Assembly (NCBI GenBank): GCA_003160215.1
Contig: PLQW01000114.1
Span: 1-33,326, forward strand
From: Acidobacteriaceae bacterium
Lineage (GTDB): Bacteria > Acidobacteriota > Terriglobia > Terriglobales > Acidobacteriaceae
Length of the DNA stretch: 33,326 nucleotides
Direction of reading: 5' to 3'
Shown here piece by piece: positions 7,644-15,438 of the stretch. Each line of letters begins with the position of its first letter. Positions within the stretch are counted from its first letter, which is position 1. The notes under the pieces were generated by a model. That model saw only the letters and a list, made by a program, of their open reading frames with translations, made no database searches and was not told the origin of the DNA. Both the position numbers and the translations under genes were made by a program.

Positions 7644-9203
7644 CTAAACGAGATTGTGAGTGATCCGCGACCAGTGGTTTAATGGAAATACGCTCCCTGA
7701 GTGCGAAAGATCGAGCAACTCGGCAAACTGCAAGCCCGCCAGCAGAAGCATCCCGACGAACATCCCGGCCACCATTTCGTTAAACGACGCAGATACTGCC
7801 GGAAGCAGGAATACGGCATACACCACGAAGGCCAGTGCCACTTCTACCGCGCCCAACTTACGCCCTCGCAAGTAACTGCCGGCGAGGAAGAATGCCGGCG
7901 GCAGCAGGACAACGTCGTACAAGTAGGCGTGATAGCTGGTCAGCAAACTAACCAGCGTTCGGCTGGGAACATGGTTCTCCCGGGAGACCGGAGAGTCGAG
8001 CCGAGTTGCCGCAATGACGTAAGCCAGCAGGGTGGCGAAAACAATTGCAGGCAGGAAGAATGCGAATAGGACAGGCACCTTCCAGAATTGCGCAGCCACT
8101 AGGGGAACGAACGCGCCGACCACGCCGAGGCCAGCGACAACAACGAATCCCTCAGCGAGCACAAGCCACACACCTGCAACGAGAATTCGGTGTATCCAGC
8201 CGAAAGCGCCGATTTTGACGATGTTCGACCCGATCCAACAGATAGGGGCCAGCAGCATGATTTCGTTGTAAGTCTGGAATGGCGCGATCAGTTGCAACGC
8301 TGCGACTGAGAAGCTGACAGAGAACAAGACGTCTTCGCGCCATCTCCAGCAGATGACAAGGGCAGCTGCGGCGACGAGTACGGAAATGATTGTCCCACCG
8401 GGCGCGCCGAAAAATGTAACAAGCAGCGGTTGGCCACCATACCGCGAATAGCTATGCAAAACGGTAAGCCACTGCGAGAACCAGTGAGGCACGAGTACAG
8501 TAGCTGCGACTACGAGAACCAGTTCGCTGATTCCGAACGACAGCACGAATGCACGACGCTCACGCCAACTAGCAACCGCCCAGAACAGTAAGGGAACACA
8601 GACGGAAAGTGCGAGCTGAGGCTTTGCCGTGCCAAGCGCCAGCAGTAAGCCAGCGATTACGGGGCGGGAGCGGATCTGCGCGGTGGAGGCGGCGATCAGG
8701 GCTGCGAACAGCAGCGTGGGCTGTCGAAGTTGCAAAGCGACAACCACAGGGTAAGTAGAGAGCGTCAACAAGATTGGGAGTAATGCGTTCGTTTGGGGGC
8801 CTCTCCACCACATAACCGAGATTGCTGTAAGGATCGAGAATGCCAAGAAGGCAACGAATTGTGCCGCCCGGAAAGGTAGCAGTGCAAGAGGGGCTAAAGG
8901 GAAAGCGGCGAAAGCAGGATACGCGAACTGCTGCTCCACATGTCCAGCCACCGTTCGTCCGTATATAGCCGCTTGATTCTGAGCTGTGACTTCTACCGAA
9001 TAAGGACTAATGCGGTGAACCAGCATCACCCGGCTGCCGTTCCAAACTCCGTACAGGTCTTGGAGAATGCCTCGATCCGCACTAGCTAAGCCAATTGGCG
9101 CGACCACGAGCCCGTAATACCAGGAGGAAATCAGGCAGACGGTTGCTAGTGCGACCCACAATCGATTTCTCGGCGCGGCCGGTCCTGCGGCCCCCCCGCT
9201 CAC
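7644..9203 (-). CDS. GT87-family (DUF2029) polyprenyl-phosphate-sugar glycosyltransferase
   Basis: This 519-residue multi-pass protein starts at a GTG (9203) behind GAGGAAGCG, overlapping the previous stop by 4 bp. The block LYGVWNGSRVMLVHRISPYS followed by the conserved FAYPAFAAFPLAPLALLPF and the internal LGTAKPQLAL are hallmarks of GT87 (mannosyl/arabinofuranosyl-type, GT-C fold). The family transfers a sugar from a polyprenyl-phosphate donor on the outer face of the membrane. It is the last gene of the long Tad operon. The sugar and acceptor cannot be deduced from sequence. Confidence 0.8.
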   Translation of the reverse strand: MSGGAAGPAAPRNRLWVALATVCLISSWYYGLVVAPIGLASADRGILQDLYGVWNGSRVMLVHRISPYSVEVTAQNQAAIYGRTVAGHVEQQFAYPAFAAFPLAPLALLPFRAAQFVAFLAFSILTAISVMWWRGPQTNALLPILLTLSTYPVVVALQLRQPTLLFAALIAASTAQIRSRPVIAGLLLALGTAKPQLALSVCVPLLFWAVASWRERRAFVLSFGISELVLVVAATVLVPHWFSQWLTVLHSYSRYGGQPLLVTFFGAPGGTIISVLVAAAALVICWRWREDVLFSVSFSVAALQLIAPFQTYNEIMLLAPICWIGSNIVKIGAFGWIHRILVAGVWLVLAEGFVVVAGLGVVGAFVPLVAAQFWKVPVLFAFFLPAIVFATLLAYVIAATRLDSPVSRENHVPSRTLVSLLTSYHAYLYDVVLLPPAFFLAGSYLRGRKLGAVEVALAFVVYAVFLLPAVSASFNEMVAGMFVGMLLLAGLQFAELLDLSHSGSVFPLNHWSRITHNLV

Positions 9204-9475
9204 CGCTTCCTCACTATGCTTTTGGCTTTCCCAACGTCATGCCCGAAGCCTAGGAGCGCAACGCACGCGTAGCCGACCAGCAGCCCCACGATGGGTTCGA
9301 TGGGATGGCGATAGAAGGTCTCGCTATGCGTTACGTAATAGGGGAGCGGGAACAGCAGCAAGGCGGAAGCAAATGGGGGACGACAGGCCTTGGAAAGCCA
9401 ACGCATAATCACAGCGCAATTCAGCACCGCGAGAGCGATCCAGCCGATAACCGGCCTATTTATCCGGGTAGGCAT
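9200..9475 (-). CDS. Short membrane protein resembling the C-terminus of a GT39-like enzyme
   Basis: This 91-residue ORF has two or three hydrophobic segments (GWIALAVLNCAVIMRW, FASALLLFPLPYYV, EPIVGLLVGYACVALLGF). The string LPYYVTHSETFYRHPIEPIV is what I expect near the C-terminal end of dolichyl-phosphate-mannose-type (GT39/PMT) enzymes. It therefore looks like the surviving tail of a larger glycosyltransferase, now an independent ORF. Its start overlaps the preceding gene by 20 bp and its stop overlaps the GT87 start by 4 bp, so it is translated within the operon if expressed. It could be a real small subunit or a remnant. Confidence 0.5.
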   Translation of the reverse strand: MPTRINRPVIGWIALAVLNCAVIMRWLSKACRPPFASALLLFPLPYYVTHSETFYRHPIEPIVGLLVGYACVALLGFGHDVGKAKSIVRKR

Positions 9476-11045
9476 TTATTGCTCCGAACTGAATCGGGAG
9501 ATAGATCATCTGGTCATCAACGACTGAGGCGAGCCGGTAATTCCGGTTGAGGGCCGGCACAAACCCTGGTCCGAAGCTCTCCTCCTCATACCAGCGCAGC
9601 CAATGGCTCGTTCTCGGATCCCTGCACAGCACTACGGCACCGAAGGCCTGAGCCCGCAAACCTGCAAGAAGCGGTTGGCCGAAGTTGGGAATACGTTTTC
9701 GCAGCATTTGTAGCATCCAAGGATCGAGCAGGTAAGCAGATTGCCCGGCAAGCACCGGGATGGCGGGATTCTCGGACAGGATCGGTTTATTGGTGTTTCC
9801 GATGGCCGCAACTACCCGCAGGAATCGGTGCGGAGTTACCGGCTGCGTTGTGGCCACAACCCGGTGATACATGGGTTGCACGGCTATCAGCGTGACTAGT
9901 GCGAGGGCAAAAACTCCCAATTGCTTTTGTTGCAGAGAGGCGCGTTTCGTCAGCCAAGCGGTAATCAGAATCACAGCGGCCACTTGCAGATCCAGAAAAT
10001 GGTTGAAGTTCGTCCCTGGAGAACCGAAAATGGTGACGGTAACTGCGAGTGTTGCGATGAAGAACAAGGCAGGCAGATTCCGCAGGAGGTTGGCACCCGG
10101 CGTGCAGAAATCGATGGCCAATATTAGCAGCCCGAATGCAAGAAACAAGAAGATGGTTGGATCGTTGCGGCGAGCTGACGCTATTAATGACCACGGCGCA
10201 TAAGCAAGATATGTGTAGGTCGTTCCGCCCGAAGCACAAGCTCTGAAAATTTCAAGGAATCGCCCTCCACTGCCAACGATTAGCCCGCCGGCGATCAGCA
10301 GGTAGCCGCAGCAGGTTTCGCCAGACAGTTGCCAGGCCTTGCGCCTGAATCCCGTATTCACCAGCCAAACGACGACAGCGGCGAGCCCGAAGATTGTCGT
10401 CATCTTCGCGGACCACGCTAGGGTGAACAGAATGGCGGCTAAGAGAATCTTTCGACGATTGGGATTTGGACGGGCGATCACAACCAAAGCCCAGATGTTG
10501 AGAGCACACGCCAAGCCGTCGGCATGCGGACTGACCAGAGCAACATGAGTCGAAACGCTGGTTAATAGCGCGGCCGCCGAACATGCGGACAGCCACCACT
10601 CGGCACCCAATTCCCTCAACAGACAGAACGTTCCGAGGATCAGCAACACGATTGCCACGGTGGAAAGTAGATAGGCGCTCAACAGTAAGGAAAAGCCTAG
10701 CTTGAGTAGCAAAGCATGCAGAACGAAGTACAAGGGAAAATAACGAGTTCCGCCGTATCCGCCGAGCCCAAGAAGTGGACGATAAAAGAGGCCGTGTCGC
10801 AAGTCCACCGCCATCGCGATCATCACGCCGGCTGGCACATCTACCCACGCGCCACTCAACCAGTCTGCCCATGCACGGAATGCCGCAACAAGAACGGCGA
10901 TAGCGGCGGATACAATGACGAAGCACCGGAGGCCCGGTGCAACGACAGACTGGTGCGATACGGAACATCCAATCATGCTCCCGCGCGAGGGTAACTCTTG
11001 CTCCGCGGTATCGAGACCAGTGTGCGTCGCCGTTCCCGCGCTCAC
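9456..11045 (-). CDS. Polytopic membrane protein, probable GT-C glycosyltransferase
   Basis: This protein has 529 residues, a GTG start at 11045 behind GTGAGGCAGCG, and about eleven hydrophobic segments. The loop LGGYGGTRYFPLYFVLHALL near residues 95-120 and the central FGSPGTNFNHFLDLQVAA are typical of bacterial GT39-related GT-C proteins with uncharacterised substrates. A small soluble C-terminal domain includes AVVLCRDPRTSHWLRWYEEE. It overlaps its upstream neighbour by 4 bp and the following short ORF by 20 bp. The family is assigned from overall pattern only; the catalytic Asp pair usual in GT-C enzymes is not obvious. Confidence 0.65.
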   Translation of the reverse strand: MSAGTATHTGLDTAEQELPSRGSMIGCSVSHQSVVAPGLRCFVIVSAAIAVLVAAFRAWADWLSGAWVDVPAGVMIAMAVDLRHGLFYRPLLGLGGYGGTRYFPLYFVLHALLLKLGFSLLLSAYLLSTVAIVLLILGTFCLLRELGAEWWLSACSAAALLTSVSTHVALVSPHADGLACALNIWALVVIARPNPNRRKILLAAILFTLAWSAKMTTIFGLAAVVVWLVNTGFRRKAWQLSGETCCGYLLIAGGLIVGSGGRFLEIFRACASGGTTYTYLAYAPWSLIASARRNDPTIFLFLAFGLLILAIDFCTPGANLLRNLPALFFIATLAVTVTIFGSPGTNFNHFLDLQVAAVILITAWLTKRASLQQKQLGVFALALVTLIAVQPMYHRVVATTQPVTPHRFLRVVAAIGNTNKPILSENPAIPVLAGQSAYLLDPWMLQMLRKRIPNFGQPLLAGLRAQAFGAVVLCRDPRTSHWLRWYEEESFGPGFVPALNRNYRLASVVDDQMIYLPIQFGAINAYPDK

Positions 11046-12646
11046 CGCTGCCTCACTAACGGATCGAGAGCGCCGACACCTCCGACCTGGGGCACGGTAA
11101 CGATCGCCTGGGGCGCTGGCGTGAACGACAGGCCGCGGCTGTAGATCCGGTTGGGCAGGATCAGGAGCATGACAAACGCCAGATAAAATCCTGCGACCGG
11201 CAATAGCAATAGCAAGCGGCGGCCCGGACTAACCAGGTTCGCCAGCCCGACATACGAGAGGATTCCCAGAGGCACCACGCAGCAGAAGTAGATGGGAGCG
11301 GAAAAGGGAAACTGCACCAGGCTGCACAGGCCGGCCACCGCGATCAGCAACATGAGCTGCGAGGTCTGTTTCCCGTGGCCTTTTCTTGTCCCACTGAGGA
11401 GCAGAGAAACCCCGATCATCGTCGTCACCGGGATCGCAGTGGCCGCCGAGAGCCACACCCAGCGCGCGAATTCCGGGTAACGCAGCGCCTGGTTCAGCCC
11501 CGCGACTGCCAGCAGGCAGAGGGCGATGAACGCGAGTCGCCGCGCGGTTTCCGAGCGCAACTCGGCGTTGAGCGCTAACACCATGAGCGGCGGTATGGTG
11601 CACAACGCGCCCACCGGATTGATTGCCGAGTGGAACGCGGCTTGCCAGCCGACCGCCGGCAGGATTAACGCTTCCCTGAACCACTTTCCTAACGTTCCGC
11701 TGGAGGCGTAAGGCGCCAGGAAGATGGTCACGGGGACAAAAGCTCCCAGCAAGAGCGGCAGAAGGCGGCCTCCGATCTGCCACAGACGCACAGGAATTGG
11801 AAATCGCGGCACGCCCCACTCGCGCACCAGCAGCAGAAACGAGAGGGCGATACCGGGAAGCGCAAAATGGTATACCTCGGTGACAGTCGCTTCGCTGTGC
11901 AGTAGCAGCAGCAGAACGACATCGAGACTCACTAATACCAGCGTGAGCAGGACCGAATATGCGGTGTCTGGGACCTCCCTATCGCGGAACTGTACTTCGC
12001 CCTGCATGTTCTGCTCGTCAAACACCAGGAACAGCACAGCGGCGACCAAAAAGTACAGGCCGGAGACCTTTGCCAGGAACGACAAGCCTGCGCAGGTCCC
12101 CGCCAGGAACACCCAGCGCGAGCGGTGGGTTTCAATGTAGCGAAACAGCGCCGCCGTGCCGAAGGTCGCAAAGTACAGGCCATACCATGAGCCCAGTGGG
12201 CTGGGATAGGTGGGCACGCTCCAGACGGCGGCCAGCAAGGTAAGCAGCGAAGCCCCAAGCGTCGAGCTCAGTTTGCGCGCGATGTACCAGAACCCCGGCA
12301 CCCACGCGACAAAGAACACCAAGAGCATCAGCCTGAGGGACAGCGCCCGATCGCCAAAGATGTGCAGCGCGAGGGCGTGAAGATAGGCGAGGCCACCCGT
12401 ATAGGCGTACTGAAAATCGACGTGCGGCCTCTGGCCGTGGAGCACGCGCTCGGCAATCTGCGCCTGCACGGGATCATCCGCAAAATTGGAATCGACGTTC
12501 AGGCGCGCCGCCAGCAAGAGTGTGCTGATCACGACTACCGCGAGCAGCAACCATTGCGCCCCCCGGCTCGCTGTCCGTGTGTCTTGCGTGCAGACACCGG
12601 CAGGCGCGGCCGAGCCCGCTGATGCGTGCTGTTGATGTTCCTGCAT
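11042..12646 (-). CDS. Polytopic membrane protein, probable GT-C glycosyltransferase
   Basis: This 534-residue protein starts at an ATG behind AAGGGAACA. After a Pro/Ala-rich cytoplasmic tail comes the first membrane helix (WLLLAVVVISTLLLAARL), then NVDSNFADDPVQAQIAERVL with the acidic DD pair, and RPHVDFQYAYTGGLAYLHAL, a familiar arrangement in GT-C sugar transferases. About ten more helices follow, and the tail is short. It starts 24 bp after the 50-aa gene of the Tad operon and is coupled (ATGA) to the next glycosyltransferase, so it is very probably co-transcribed with pilus genes. Donor and acceptor are unknown. Confidence 0.7.
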   Translation of the reverse strand: MQEHQQHASAGSAAPAGVCTQDTRTASRGAQWLLLAVVVISTLLLAARLNVDSNFADDPVQAQIAERVLHGQRPHVDFQYAYTGGLAYLHALALHIFGDRALSLRLMLLVFFVAWVPGFWYIARKLSSTLGASLLTLLAAVWSVPTYPSPLGSWYGLYFATFGTAALFRYIETHRSRWVFLAGTCAGLSFLAKVSGLYFLVAAVLFLVFDEQNMQGEVQFRDREVPDTAYSVLLTLVLVSLDVVLLLLLHSEATVTEVYHFALPGIALSFLLLVREWGVPRFPIPVRLWQIGGRLLPLLLGAFVPVTIFLAPYASSGTLGKWFREALILPAVGWQAAFHSAINPVGALCTIPPLMVLALNAELRSETARRLAFIALCLLAVAGLNQALRYPEFARWVWLSAATAIPVTTMIGVSLLLSGTRKGHGKQTSQLMLLIAVAGLCSLVQFPFSAPIYFCCVVPLGILSYVGLANLVSPGRRLLLLLPVAGFYLAFVMLLILPNRIYSRGLSFTPAPQAIVTVPQVGGVGALDPLVRQR

Positions 12647-12670
12647 TGTTCCCTTTAGCGCGAGTTGTTC

Positions 12671-12823
12671 TTAGCTTGCCCTTGTCGAAGTTGCCGCCTC
12701 GGTGGTGTCGCTGTTGCCAGCCTTGATCTCGCCCGTTTTCTTGTAGGCTATGCGCATCAACAGAATGCCGGCAGCCAGCCCGGCCAGGAAACCAGCTAGT
12801 ACGCGAATGAACATCAAGCTCAT
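12671..12823 (-). CDS. Small single-pass membrane protein in the Tad operon (50 aa)
   Basis: The ORF (MSLMFIRVLAGFLAGLAAGI...) starts at the ATG at 12823 behind AGGAGA and overlaps the DUF192 stop by 4 bp (ATGA). One Gly/Ala-rich helix (residues 5-24) is followed by a basic stretch (RIAYKKTGE) and a polar tail rich in Ser and Thr. The Gly-spaced helix suggests packing against another membrane protein. It lies within an operon of pilus assembly genes, but I recognise no family. Confidence that it is translated comes from the start overlap and good ribosome binding site. Confidence 0.65.
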   Translation of the reverse strand: MSLMFIRVLAGFLAGLAAGILLMRIAYKKTGEIKAGNSDTTEAATSTRAS

Positions 12824-13290
12824 GATTGTTCTCCTTTGATTGACCTTGCGGTCTGGTTTATTTTGTCGGCAGAATCCGGAGCGGACCGTGTTCCGTCCGC
12901 ATGGTGCAACCCGGCTCCGATCGTCCCGGGCTCCTGCAACACCAATTGATCATTCACCTGCGTGCGGCTATGCCGAATGGATCCCACCGGCAGTTCCAGC
13001 ACCTTGTGGGTCTTGAATCCTAGGGCGGCGATCCGGAACGGCCCCAAACTCTCCCAGACACCTCGCACGCAAAGGTGACGGTCTAACGCGACCACGTCGA
13101 TGGGAAATCGCATGCCAAACGTGTGCACCCCAGAAGAGGGCTCAATCAGCAGACCGCACCCTGGACGCAGCTCTGAGTTGCCGAGCAACCCGACGAGCCG
13201 CGTCAAGCCTGTGTCTGCGATTCGGATCTCCGAACCCAGCACCGTGCCCCGCGTGATATTGGCAACTTCCACTTGATGGGATTTCCGCAT
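12820..13290 (-). CDS. DUF192 family protein
   Basis: This 156-residue protein starts at an ATG behind GAGGTGAG. The DUF192 core is clear: TRLVGLLGNSELRPGCGLLI, then GVHTFGMRFPIDVVALD (the family's HTFxMxFPIDV motif), and GPFRIAALGFKTHKVLELPV. DUF192 proteins are small beta-rich domains of unknown biochemical role. This one has no obvious signal peptide and carries an extra polar tail of about 35 residues. It is embedded between short membrane peptides and just downstream of tadC, so a link to pilus assembly is plausible but not shown. Confidence 0.85.
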   Translation of the reverse strand: MRKSHQVEVANITRGTVLGSEIRIADTGLTRLVGLLGNSELRPGCGLLIEPSSGVHTFGMRFPIDVVALDRHLCVRGVWESLGPFRIAALGFKTHKVLELPVGSIRHSRTQVNDQLVLQEPGTIGAGLHHADGTRSAPDSADKINQTARSIKGEQS

Positions 13291-13304
13291 AGCTCACCTC
13301 GCGC

Positions 13305-13397
13305 TCATGCCATCTTTTTTCTGCGCATAATCAGAACCCCCAGGATGATCACGAACAAGACCCCAGAGATGACTCGAATCAGAGTGACGGAATCCAT
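13305..13397 (-). CDS. Membrane micropeptide in the Tad operon (30 aa)
   Basis: The ORF starts at the ATG at 13397 with GGGAGA 5 nt upstream and ends at TGA 13305-13307. The peptide MDSVTLIRVISGVLFVIILG continues VLIMRRKKMA: one hydrophobic helix with a positively charged end, predicting N-out/C-in. It sits in the 147-bp gap between tadC and DUF192 that would otherwise be empty. It resembles the 50-aa neighbour in starting with a short polar stretch followed by IRV. The function is unknown; a small accessory of the TadB/TadC membrane platform is a guess. Confidence 0.6.
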   Translation of the reverse strand: MDSVTLIRVISGVLFVIILGVLIMRRKKMA

Positions 13398-13437
13398 AAT
13401 TTCTCCCTTCTGTGTGTTGAAATTGTCGAACTGTTCC

Positions 13438-14346
13438 TTACCGAAAAACGCTGTTCAAACTCCTCATAATGGTGATAATTGCCGGCCCCAGTAGAACAAT
13501 GAATATGCTGGGGAAAATGAACAAGACCAGAGGAAAAACCAGCTTCACCGTGGTTTTAGCCGCCATCTCCTCGGCCTGCTGCCGCCGCTTCATGCGCATA
13601 CCGTCCGAGAAGGTAGTAAGCGCCTTGGAGATCGGGGTGCCGAAGCGATCGGTTTGCGCCAGCATGCTGGTGAAGGCCTTGATGACATCCAGTTTGGTGC
13701 GCTCTGCCATGCTGCGCCACGCCTCGATTCGGCCCTTTCCCGCCCTCTGCTCTAGGTTGATCTGGGTAAACTCTTCTGCAATGGAAGGATGACTCAGAGA
13801 GAGCTCTTGTCCGGAGCGCATGAGCGCCTGGTCCAGTCCTAGCCCGGCTTCCACGCAGATCACCAGGAGATCGATCGCGTCCGCCATGCCCAGGCGGATT
13901 TTTTCCCGGCGATGCCGGATCATTTCCGTGAGCACAAAGTCGGGCGCCAGGAACGCCACCACCGCAAGGCCAATCGTCCAGAAAACCATGTTGTCGGAGA
14001 TGAAGCTGCCGCCAATCACAGCGGCGAGTGGACCAAGCAGCCGGATCCCGAAATAGAGGTCCGCCTGTCCGGGCGACCGCAGCCCGGCCGCGGCAAATCG
14101 TTCCTTGAGCTTCGCATTGTCGTGAAGTCCCAGTTGCGCACGCAGAAACCGGATGGCGCGCACCAGGCCTTGCAGAGCCGATTCTTTCGGTTCCTCGATA
14201 TTATAGATACCCCGGTCCCGTGCGAGGTCGAAGATACGCTTCGCCTGCCGGGAAGGTCGCAGCATAAACAACACAATGACCAGCGCATTACCAAAGAACG
14301 CGGTTGCCACGATGCTCACCTGAAGCAGAGGATGCATACCTATCAC
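13438..14346 (-). CDS. tadC: Tad pilus inner-membrane platform protein TadC
   Basis: This 302-residue protein has the type II secretion F domain. An N-terminal membrane helix (residues 8-29) is followed by a cytoplasmic stretch, two helices around 100-135 and a last helix around 273-297. The motif DAIDLLVICVEAGLGLDQAL is the conserved T2SSF core, and FGTPISKALTTFSDGMRMKR the second half. It starts at a GTG overlapping the tadB stop by 4 bp (an ATG three codons later is an alternative). With TadB it forms the membrane base on which the CpaF ATPase acts to assemble Flp pilin. Confidence 0.9.
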   Translation of the reverse strand: MIGMHPLLQVSIVATAFFGNALVIVLFMLRPSRQAKRIFDLARDRGIYNIEEPKESALQGLVRAIRFLRAQLGLHDNAKLKERFAAAGLRSPGQADLYFGIRLLGPLAAVIGGSFISDNMVFWTIGLAVVAFLAPDFVLTEMIRHRREKIRLGMADAIDLLVICVEAGLGLDQALMRSGQELSLSHPSIAEEFTQINLEQRAGKGRIEAWRSMAERTKLDVIKAFTSMLAQTDRFGTPISKALTTFSDGMRMKRRQQAEEMAAKTTVKLVFPLVLFIFPSIFIVLLGPAIITIMRSLNSVFR

Positions 14347-15314
14347 ACCTTCACATTCACGATCTTGCGAATGATGATTCCGCCGACGATCATCAACGTG
14401 AGTCCCGCATAAATGAGCTTGCGGCCAAGAGGATCTTCCACCAGCACTTTGGTATACCCATGGTCCGCCATGTTGATGAGGAAGAACATGATGATGGGAA
14501 GCAGGGCCAGAATCGCTCCGGTAAGACGGCCTTGGGCGGTGTAGATCCGCACTTCCCCCTGGATACGTATCCGATCGCGGATCACCGCAACCGTGCGGTC
14601 GAGAATATCGACTAAATTCCCGCCAGTCTCCTTCTGCACGAGCATGGCGGTGACGACGAATTGCAGGTCCGCCGAAGGTACGCGGCGTGCCAGTTGCAAC
14701 AGCGCGTCGCGGTGAGGTAAACCGAAGTTCTGTTGCCGGTACACCTCCCGAAATTCGGTGCGTACTGGCTCCGGTGCTTCCTGTCCGACAATCTCGATTG
14801 CGGCGCTCAGCGAATGTCCGGCACGTAAAGCGCGACAGATGAGGTCAGCCGCATCGGGAAGCCCCAGGTTGAAACGCCGAATGCGCCGCGCCCGCTTGAT
14901 CTGCAGTACAAAAAAAGGTAAGAAAGAGAAGAGAATTCCGAGTACCACGCATACGGCCAAGTCGGGCAGCCACAGGTAGGAGACCGTAAAACCAAAAGCG
15001 GCGGAAACGGCCGAACCGGCGAGCACCATGGGCACACTCCATGAGCTCTCAGCTTGTGCGATCAGGAGTTCAATCTTATGGGCCAGGTTCCATCGCTTTA
15101 GAAGATTGTCCAGCCAATCGATCTCGCTCAGTTTGGTGCGCTTGAGAAACTCGGGCACTCCATCGCCCAAATACACCTCTTGCGCCGCAGTCGCCTGGAT
15201 TCCCGCCACGCGTCCTTCGATGGCGCGGTCCGCCGCCGTTGGACGTGTGAGCAACAGCAGGACGGCCAACGTCAACACCAGAACGAACGCGAATGTAAGA
15301 ACCATCAGAAGCAC
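14343..15314 (-). CDS. tadB: Tad pilus inner-membrane platform protein TadB
   Basis: This 323-residue protein has a GTG start behind GGAGGT (8-nt spacing). It begins with a membrane helix (VLTFAFVLVLTLAVLLLLT), has two central helices and ends with helices around 270-315. The T2SSF core reads LPDAADLICRALRAGHSLSAA, followed by QKETGGNLVDILDRTVAVIR. It is the paralogue and partner of TadC, with which it overlaps by 4 bp. Together they form the inner-membrane platform for type IVb pilus assembly. All expected domain parts are intact. Confidence 0.92.
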   Translation of the reverse strand: MLLMVLTFAFVLVLTLAVLLLLTRPTAADRAIEGRVAGIQATAAQEVYLGDGVPEFLKRTKLSEIDWLDNLLKRWNLAHKIELLIAQAESSWSVPMVLAGSAVSAAFGFTVSYLWLPDLAVCVVLGILFSFLPFFVLQIKRARRIRRFNLGLPDAADLICRALRAGHSLSAAIEIVGQEAPEPVRTEFREVYRQQNFGLPHRDALLQLARRVPSADLQFVVTAMLVQKETGGNLVDILDRTVAVIRDRIRIQGEVRIYTAQGRLTGAILALLPIIMFFLINMADHGYTKVLVEDPLGRKLIYAGLTLMIVGGIIIRKIVNVKV

Positions 15315-15330
15315 GACTGCTGACCTCCGC

Positions 15331-15423
15331 CTAAATGTCCTCAGGGTGCGCCAACGAGCTGGTCGCGATGCATAGCATCATGGCAACCAGGGACGCGAAT
15401 ACGGCAACCAGGGAGAGGATCAT
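15331..15423 (-). CDS. Membrane micropeptide between cpaF and tadB (30 aa)
   Basis: An ATG at 15423 behind AAAGGAG opens a 30-codon frame encoding MILSLVAVFASLVAMMLCIA, then TSSLAHPEDI, ending at TAG 15331-15333. It is almost entirely one hydrophobic helix with a short acidic C-terminal tail. Gaps to its neighbours are 15 and 16 bp, so it fits the operon as a translated unit. It could also be read as a signal peptide-like micropeptide. I know of no named family. Confidence 0.55.
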   Translation of the reverse strand: MILSLVAVFASLVAMMLCIATSSLAHPEDI

Positions 15424-15438
15424 CCCGCTGCTCCTTTG

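Larger units (their letters stand above)
9197..11058. repeat. Pair of 20-bp repeats (19/20) at glycosyltransferase gene junctions
   Basis: CGCTCACCGCTTCCTCACTA (9197-9216) and CGCTCACCGCTGCCTCACTA (11039-11058) differ at one base. Each spans the stop of one gene, the GTG start of the next and its ribosome binding site. They flank the 529-aa glycosyltransferase and the 91-aa fragment-like ORF as direct repeats. The segment could have been gained, duplicated or deleted by recombination between them. Confidence 0.65.
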
